In this document: piece by piece, positions 10,402 to 16,470 of the stretch | Layout of the letters: every line of letters begins with the position of its first letter | How positions within the stretch are numbered: position 1 is the stretch's first letter | Origin: Physocladia obscura | Taxonomy: Eukaryota > Chytridiomycota > Chytridiomycetes > Chytridiales > Chytriomycetaceae | DNA: 16,470 nucleotides | Reading direction: 5' to 3' | Assembly: GCA_027596945.1 (NCBI GenBank) | Contig: JADGJH010000345.1 | Span: 1 to 16,470 of the forward strand | The notes under the pieces: model-generated | Told to the model about the DNA's origin: nothing | The model's input: the letters and a program-made list of their open reading frames with translations, nothing else | Databases searched by the model: none | Translations under genes and position numbers: made by a program

Positions 10402-11026
10402 CACAGTCAACTTTATAAAATTGACAAGACCAGTTAAAACGCGCTATAATCCAAAAAATACTGTCTTTCTCTGTTATATTTATATAAATATTTAAATTCC
10501 AAGAATATTTGTTACAAAAAATTTTAATTTATTGCAACAGTTGTTCAAATTGACAACATGGGATGAAAGTCTAGTTGAAATTGATCACAAATTTTGCAAC
10601 AGATTGTTTTGCACAGTCAAGCTAATGAAGGAATCCATATTCACTGTTTATATGGATAGTTCGTCTAAGGAATAAATATGTCAAAGCTGGCAATTATCTA
10701 TGGTATGTTTGTCCCAATAGATGGGTTACTCAATACAGGAATGGCGACAGCATTTCAAGAGCAATCCACAAGTGAGAAAGAGCATTCAAAGAAGTGTATC
10801 AAACATGGATTGTCACTCTGTATTGTTGCTGGCTACCAGCTTTCTTGGAAAATTGCTGAGAACAGTTTACAACACATTTCGTGATATTGATCGCAAACTT
10901 GACTGTTGGCATATTTTACGCAAAACCAAATACACATATAAAGTGCTGAAATGACACATGCTGCAAATGCAAATGGATGACAAGGTTTGATATGCAATGA
11001 AATTGAACTCAATTGATTGGAGCAAA

Positions 11027-11602
11027 TCAGATATGACAGTGTAATATTTGACCAATATCAACAAACAAAATGCTCCCTGCTGGTGATGCAGTTGTGGCTG
11101 GCATGGTTGTGTCACTACAGCTTGCAACACTTCTTGTTGTACTGCCAGGATGTCTTTCAAGTGGCTGCTCCCTTTTTGCAGGTAAGCTTCTTGAAACATG
11201 ACCATAAAATCATAGCAGAGCAATTTTAACTTTTATCCCTTTCTTCCTTTGACAGTTTACCCATTGTTCATGAGCAATCTTCTGCACATCAGTATTATAC
11301 TTACCACTTGTCTCTGACATATCCTTTTCAGGTTGGATCCACCTCATATTTAATATTCTTGTATTTATTCTTTTTGTCACGCAATATGGGCTCATCCCTT
11401 TTTCTCCTCATGTTTTTGTTTCTGGCTTTCACCACTTCACTTTATTCTTTGGATTTGTGTTTTCTAGTCTTTGAATTGCATATACAGTTGGCTCGTCTGG
11501 TATTATATTTTCCCTGATCAGCTTGGAAGCAAACAAGTGCGAATTCCAGACCCAAGAGTTGCGTTTTTTATTTGCTAACGCATGATAGTCAAATGTTATA
11601 TT
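11027..11602 (-). pseudogene. Possible decayed protein-coding fragment
   Basis: Several open stretches on the minus strand follow one another in shifting frames. 11602-11429 contains SWVWNSHLF and IIPDEPTVYAIQRLENT. About 11441-11328 is Lys/Arg-rich. Next come VQKIAHEQW (about 11280-11255) and, one frame over, LSKEERDKS (11255-11226). 11216-11027 is Ser/Thr-rich. The Q-W...LSKEERDK pattern resembles the second helix of an HMG box. No intact frame links the pieces and no clean introns were found. It may be a pseudogene, an unresolved intron-rich gene, or chance. Confidence 0.2.
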
Positions 11603-12354
11603 TTAAAGTTAGTTTCTATGGAGTCAAAGTCCCAAGAGCCATATTTTCGTGACTTTTGTTGATAGTTACCCAATTTTTGCTACTTTTGGTGTCATTTCTT
11701 GGTCATTTATTTGGCATCTTTGTGGCGATTTATGTTGAATCCTAACTAATTGCTTGTTGCAGGTACATAAGGATATTTTGAGAAAGTGTTTCCTGGAACT
11801 GCATTTTTTCACCGCGTTGAAAGCACTTCTATTGTGGGAGTGTAAATAAACTTTTCCACCTTTGTGCCCAGCTTTGCAGAATTTCACTTCCAACATTCAA
11901 CACCTGTACAATTTCTACTCTTAGCTCCACGACGACTGAATATTATCAGTAAGTGCCTTTTTTTTCTTTTTTCTTTTTTTTTTGGTTTATGCCAAGAAAT
12001 TGTCAGGCGAACCAGATGTACTGGATATGGTGCAGTAAACGGAAATACAATATCATCAAACAATCAAGATCACGCAGAACTATTAAATAGTGGTGACATT
12101 TCTAGTACAAAGGACAATGCTTGGATTATTTACAGCGACAGGAAAAAAAGAAGAAAAAAAAAGGGTACATACTCAATTAAGGCCGCATTTAGCAACAATA
12201 AATTGATTAATTTTCGTCAGCCAAAAACAAAAATAACTGTTTTGGAAATAATTTAAAAAGTTTAACAGAAAATCCTACAATGCACCTTCTTCACAGAAAG
12301 AACAGATTTGCTGTGTTCACTAGACTTGGCTGTCATTAATGTATTTGTTTAGTT

Positions 12355-12362
12355 CTATAAAA
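12355..12362 (+). promoter_or_regulatory. TATA-like element upstream of the TMCO4-like gene
   Basis: CTATAAAA lies about 205 nt upstream of the ATG at 12568. It could be a TATA box with a 5' UTR of roughly 170 nt. There is no other support. Confidence 0.25.
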
Positions 12363-12567
12363 CCTTTGCTTCACACATTAAGAAACATGACCAGACTTCA
12401 ATTGAAAGTTCAAATAAAGTAATTTAACTTGATCACTGCCAAAAAGAACTAATACAAGAAAATTTTCAAACGTGATTTGTAAGTGAGGTAAGGCAGGTTC
12501 AACTTTACGAGTTCCCAATCAGCCAAGAGTGAAGCAGTTGACAAAATTGAATTCAGTGAAAATTGAA

Positions 12568-15500
12568 ATGAGCAACCACGAATCGACATTCGCATCATTT
12601 GATACGGTCAATGAGGCGGATTGGGGATTTGCAGCAGATGGACGACAAATAACTACACTGGTAACAGCTGCGGTGACGGGAGTCGGCGCTGGTGGCTTTG
12701 ATTCAAGCAGGGACAGTTGGGCTGACTTTTCACGACTCAGCATTGAAACCGTTTCACAGCCAGTTCCAGCACCAAAAACAGCAGCAATAACACCGATTGT
12801 AATATCATCTCCAACGCAAACACAAGCGCCCGCGTACGACACGTTCGACACTTTTGACGCCACTGCGATCGATGACGATGACACGATTGGCCTCAGCACT
12901 ACGAACAACAACAACAACAACAACAACAGCACCACCGCCGCCATTCGTCCGCCTGTTATTACGAAGTCGCATCAACTATCGCATATCCAGTCCATCTTCA
13001 ATGACTCACAGAAGATTGCGTATGTTGGTCTATGCTTCCTCGAGATTCACGCAGCCAAAGAGAGGCGCTCGCTCGTTTCGGCTGGTTATATGAAATCAAA
13101 ATCTTCAACACAGCACCAGCTCTCCCAAGCAAAAGTTGCAAGCGCTGCTTATGCCGAGTGGGCCGATAGGTTTTCCTCCATTTTTTATTTACAATACCTA
13201 AACATTTCCTTCCCCACCTCTCCAGATTTATGAGGATGCTGTATGCATTTCTAGATGTCAGTGAAGCCGAGCAAACAATGATTGAAAATCTTGCGCGGCA
13301 CGGCCTAATTCCATCAGACCTGTCTCGATCACTTCTCGAGGACGCACAAAAGGCTCTTGAGCGGCTTGAAAAAGCGCAGCAGGAGAAAGAATGGCTGGAA
13401 GAACAAGAAGCAAAATGGAATCCTGGTATCAATACTCCTGTCGATACCGCCTCCGACAGCCTACTTCAGCAGCAGGTGGATGTTAGCGATATTAGATTTA
13501 CGATTCTTTCGCACTTATTTATTCTATGTATTTGCGATGGATTCTATGACGCACGATCGCGAACATTGCTGCGTGCTGTTGCTGCGCATTTAAATATCGA
13601 TTGGTGGTCTGTTGCGAAACTGGAGAATACAATCAGTGACCAGCTGCGAATTCAGGACGCTGAATCGAATGAAAGCACTGAAGTTGTGCTTGAAGAGAAA
13701 ATTATCGAGGAGCGGAATAAAAAAGATAGTCAGGGGCGGTGGCTGTATATGGGACTAGCTGCTGTTGGTATGAACCAATTAATTTTTTATTTTTTACATT
13801 TCCTTAGTAATAATTTTTTATTGTTTTTGCTGAAGGTGGTGCTGCTGTCATTGGTGTAACTGCTGGATTTGCAGCTCCGTTAATCGCTAGTGGCATTGCG
13901 TCAGCACTGACTACTTTTCATATTGCAGGCGGTGTTGGTGCAGGTGTGACGGCATTCATGGGTGGAACTACTGGTATTGCCATTATTGCTTCCAGTGGGG
14001 CATCAATTGGAGGAGGTAATTGATTTGAAGAGTATTTTTCGTAATAACTCATCTGATTCAGGGTTAACTGGATACAAAATGGCCAAGCGAACTCGCGGAA
14101 TTGAAGAATTTGAGTTTATCCGGCTTGAAGAAGCTTTAATATCGATAAAGGCGAATAAAAAAAAACGCGAAAGTGTGCGGGCCAAACGCGATGCTGCGAA
14201 ATTGAAAGATGAAAAGAAGAAGGCGACATTGAAGCTGGCTGCGACGGCTGGCTCAGATGCAAATGGCGATTCCTCCTCTTCTCCTTCCAGACAAGAAGGA
14301 GAAAAAAAGCTAACCAGTGCCGATGTTGATAGTCCTAGCCCACTTATTTCATTAGCCAATAGTTCTACTACGTCTAGTCAAGATGATTTGCCGCGACTAT
14401 CATTTTCTTCGAAACGCGACTTTATATCTGGACTTCAAGTTCCAGGATCTCCTTCGCATCGACGAGGAAGCAGTGCATCCAGTTTGGCATCAACAGATCG
14501 AATTACCCTTGCACGAGGAGAAATAACGGCGCCACCAATTATTTTCACCAATAAACTAAATAAAGACTCCGCGGCATCCGAAGGAGGAACTGAAGATGTA
14601 TTAATACCAACACAATCACCGGCAACAGTCGCAAACCCAAAACCAAGTGTCTTGATTACAATCGCAGGATGGGTTGGCTCACTCGATTCTCGCGACGATT
14701 TCTCACTTCCATTTTCGACAATAACTCCGGGAGTACATGGGGAGCAATACTCGCTAGTGTGGGAGACACAATCGCTGATTGAGCTTGGTCATGCTGTCAA
14801 GATTTTTGTTTCGGAAGTTACTGGATTTTTAGTTCAGCAAGGAATTCAATACTTTTTACTGCCAATGTTGATGGCTGGATTGACTGGTCCGTTGTGGATG
14901 ATGAAATTGACTTATATGGTCGATAATCCATGGGGTAACGGGCTTACAAAAGCGCGGAAGGCAGGAAGAGTATGTGTTTTTTGTTGTTGAACAATCCTGA
15001 AATAATCGCTACACTCCATTTTTGACAAACAGATCCTCGCAGATACTTTATTAAACAGAGTTCAAGGAAATCGGCCAGTAACTCTTGTCGGGTTCTCCCT
15101 TGGAGCCCGTGTTATATATTATTGTTTACTAGAGCTATCATCTCGTGGCGAAGTTGCGTTTAATATTGTGGAAGAAGCGTACATGTTTGGAACACCTGTA
15201 ATGGCCACAACCAAAGAATGGCGCGCAATCTCGAGTGTTGTATCTGGACGGCTCGTGAACGGATATCACAACAACGATTGGGTTCTTTCAATGCTATATC
15301 GTGCATCAAGTGCGTTTTTAGCGGACGTAGCAGGTCTGAATCCCGTTGGAAATGTACCTAGGATCGAAAACTATGATCTCAGTGGTGTTTTGAAAAGCGG
15401 GCATTTGGAGTATCGGTCAGCAATGCCACGGATTCTGAAGCATGTGGGATTTAGCATTGATGATGAATTTTTTGACGATGGTGAAAAAGAAGCTGAGCAG

Positions 15501-15941
15501 GAGCGATTGGATAAAGAAGCTGAACTTGAGCGATTGAAAAATGAAAAAGAGCAGGCAAAAGAGGACGCGTTACGAAAAAAGCAGGAGGAGTACGAAGAGA
15601 AGATGCGGAAGCGGAAAGAAGATGAGGAGGTGAGGAAAGCTGAAATTGCAGCAAAGAAAGCGGCAGCGCTAGAGTTGGAAGCAAAAAAGGCGGCGGCAGC
15701 AGCAGCGACCCCGCGAAAGGCTTCTTGGTTCAGTTCACTGACAAAAGGGTCTTTTTCAACGTCCGCAATCACTTCGTCGTCTGTTTCGTCAACAGCTGCT
15801 CAAGTTGAAGAAGAGTTTGAATTTGAAATCAAGGAAATCAAGTCCACGCTACCGCCTTTAGTTCTCAGTTTAGGTAATATTGATGTGACAACAACAGCAA
15901 CTACTGGTGCAAATCAATTTCAGGATGTATCTTTAATCTGA
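12568..15941 (+). CDS. TMCO4: TMCO4/DUF726 family membrane-associated alpha/beta-hydrolase
   Basis: DUF726 proteins (animal TMCO4, yeast Mil1) join a hydrophobic membrane segment to an alpha/beta-hydrolase fold; the yeast member is linked to Golgi/endosomal sorting. Exons: 12568-13169, 13226-13767, 13836-14015, 14062-14969, 15033-15941, giving about 1046 aa against 634 for human TMCO4. Layout: a disordered N-terminus with Asn8; a conserved helical region from about 140; a Gly/Ala-rich membrane segment (about 376-445) ending in TGYKMAKRTRG; a disordered insertion (about 460-632); then the hydrolase core from VLITIAGWVGS. The nucleophile elbow is GFSLGAR with S766. Likely triad partners are D826 in NDWVL and H868 in SGHLEY. 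A charged Glu/Lys/Ala coiled coil follows (about 895-975). The start is the first in-frame ATG; an upstream in-frame GTG at 12529 is not a plausible start. A possible extra intron (15874-15923) would change the last residues. Enzyme activity is inferred from the motif only. Confidence 0.93.
12904..12927 (+). repeat. (AAC)8 microsatellite encoding Asn8
   Basis: Eight AAC triplets in frame in exon 1 of the TMCO4-like gene give a polyasparagine run in a disordered Thr/Asp-rich N-terminus. It is probably length-variable between strains. Confidence 0.95.
15874..15923 (+). other. Possible optional intron near the TMCO4-like C-terminus
   Basis: There is a GTAATA donor after TTTAG and a TTTCAG acceptor, 50 nt apart, which is within the size range of the other introns. 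Removing it shifts the frame and moves the stop from 15941 to 15955, replacing the Thr-rich tail with LGCIFNLTNNP. The sequence alone cannot decide between the two forms. Confidence 0.35.
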
Positions 15942-16050
15942 CGAATAACCCGTGAAAATATTCGTTTAATTATCTTCTTTTTTTTTTCTCCAATAATACA
16001 ATCAGAATGAAATAACATACATATTAATATTATGGTTTCAACCAATCAGT

Positions 16051-16056
16051 TTTATT
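16051..16056 (-). terminator. Possible poly(A) signal of the dUTPase gene
   Basis: TTTATT on the plus strand is minus-strand AATAAA, about 42 nt past the dUTPase stop (16098-16100). Confidence 0.4.
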
Positions 16057-16079
16057 TACAAAGAAAAACTGATAGATGT

Positions 16080-16085
16080 AATAAA
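16080..16085 (+). terminator. Possible poly(A) signal of the TMCO4-like gene
   Basis: This plus-strand AATAAA is 138 nt past the TMCO4-like stop and only 12 nt from the convergent dUTPase stop. If it is used, the two transcripts overlap at their 3' ends. Confidence 0.35.
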
Positions 16086-16097
16086 GTATGTGTTCAA

Positions 16098-16444
16098 TTA
16101 GTTGTCCACTTTCATTCTCTTTGCAGCGTCGTCTTCAATTGCATCTGTCTTGCGAATTCCTGTCGAGCCAAATCCCCCAGCTCCACGAACAGTTGCATCT
16201 AATTCATCAACCTTTTCAACTTCAGCAATTTCAATTTTTTCCAAAATAAGTTGCGCGATTCTGTCTCCTTCTTTAACTGTTTACGTGTTTGTTTCAGAGA
16301 AACAACTTGAAAAATATCTGCAACAATACCCATACCTTCAAAATCGGCAGTTCCAAAGTTGAACATAACAACACCAACTGGGCCTCTGTAATCAGCGTCA
16401 ATAACACCAGCACCCACATCCAGGAAATGCTTAACAGCGAGCCC
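16098..16444 (-). CDS. DUT1: dUTPase (dUTP diphosphatase), 3' part, cut by window end
   Basis: dUTPase hydrolyses dUTP to dUMP and pyrophosphate, keeping uracil out of DNA and supplying dTMP synthesis. It is normally a homotrimer of ~140-150 aa subunits. Exons on the minus strand: from 16444 ([13 protein letters not shown]) to 16336, intron 16335-16277 (59 nt), then 16276-16098. Conserved motif III is visible as [11 protein letters not shown] with the catalytic Asp, motif IV as [12 protein letters not shown], and motif V as [10 protein letters not shown], the C-terminal arm that closes over the nucleotide. The tail is basic (AKRMK). Motifs I and II and the start are missing. Just upstream of GLAV the sequence runs into T17 with no AG acceptor and lacks the expected Arg-Ser of motif II, so the 5' edge is either an assembly error or an unusual splice site. 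The 3' end converges on the TMCO4-like gene, 156 bp between the two stop codons. Confidence 0.93.
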
Positions 16445-16453
16445 AAAACAGAC

Positions 16454-16470
16454 AAAAAAAAAAAAAAAAA
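16454..16470. repeat. A17 homopolymer at the window end
   Basis: Seventeen A residues (T17 on the dUTPase strand) end the window. It may be the polypyrimidine tract of a dUTPase intron. Runs like this often end short-read contigs, so the true length and neighbouring bases are uncertain. Confidence 0.8.

Larger units (their letters stand above)
10326..12567. other. Divergent intergenic region between IFT70 and TMCO4-like gene
   Basis: 2.2 kb of AT-rich DNA, far longer than any other spacer here. It should contain two promoters. Small open frames occur on both strands, but none shows a recognisable domain or a clean exon structure. A pyrimidine-only run at 11956-11983 and a purine-only run at 12140-12165 are roughly complementary. 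A possibly decayed minus-strand ORF lies at 11027-11602. I see no tRNA or complete transposon. Confidence 0.6.

Noticed and set aside
10678..10954. Overlapping plus-strand open frames downstream of a short ATG
   Set aside because: No conserved motif, and two frames overlap with similar length, as expected by chance.
11864..12256. 130-codon plus-strand open frame
   Set aside because: Begins at GTG, crosses a long pyrimidine tract read as Phe/Leu/Ser and a purine tract read as Lys/Arg, and has no domain. It is best explained as low-complexity DNA.
12519..12944. Minus-strand open frame opposite TMCO4 exon 1
   Set aside because: Shadow of the true plus-strand exon. Its Leu/Val run is the complement of the AAC repeat.
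15371..15772. Minus-strand Ser/Phe/Ala-rich open frame
   Set aside because: Antisense of the Glu/Lys/Ala coiled-coil coding region. The composition is fully explained by the complement.
1..16470. CRISPR arrays, tRNA or rRNA genes, complete transposons
   Set aside because: I looked for regularly spaced direct repeats, tRNA B-box-like motifs in the spacers, and terminal inverted repeats with a transposase frame. None was convincing.

Overview
The window is nuclear DNA from a flagellated, early-diverging fungus, most likely a chytrid-type zoosporic fungus. Three observations support this. All genes are split by very short GT-AG introns: 28 can be placed, each 46-74 nt. One gene (IFT70/TTC30) belongs to the ciliary transport machinery, which fungi without a flagellum have lost. 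Another (Rxt3) belongs to a chromatin family known mainly from fungi. Genus and species cannot be read from the sequence. The window looks like a whole short contig: it starts inside a 77-bp exact copy of an internal stretch and ends in a run of 17 A.

Layout. 375-4875 (+): complete full-length ABCB (P-glycoprotein-type) exporter, 10 exons, about 1313 aa, with both nucleotide-binding domains intact. 4876-5718: spacer between convergent genes. 5719-7735 (-): Rxt3-like subunit of the Rpd3L histone deacetylase complex, 6 exons, 566 aa. 7779-10325 (-): IFT70/TTC30, an IFT-B subunit, 10 exons, 682 aa. It lies in tandem upstream of Rxt3 with only 43 bp between its stop codon and the Rxt3 ATG. 10326-12567: a 2.2-kb AT-rich gap between divergent genes, with possible promoter elements and perhaps a decayed ORF. 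12568-15941 (+): TMCO4/DUF726 membrane-associated alpha/beta-hydrolase, 5 exons, about 1046 aa. 16098-16444 (-): 3' two exons of a dUTPase, cut by the window end.

These are unrelated housekeeping and cell-biology genes, not a cluster or operon. All gene models were built by hand from splice-site phase and family conservation, and in the four complete models the exon phases add up without a frameshift. I found no mobile element, CRISPR array, tRNA or rRNA. I also found no convincing new biological system. The points most worth a second look are the 77-bp edge duplication (probably an assembly-graph overlap), the 43-bp IFT70-Rxt3 junction, a 48-nt stop-free in-frame intron in IFT70, and a large disordered insertion that splits the TMCO4 hydrolase domain.
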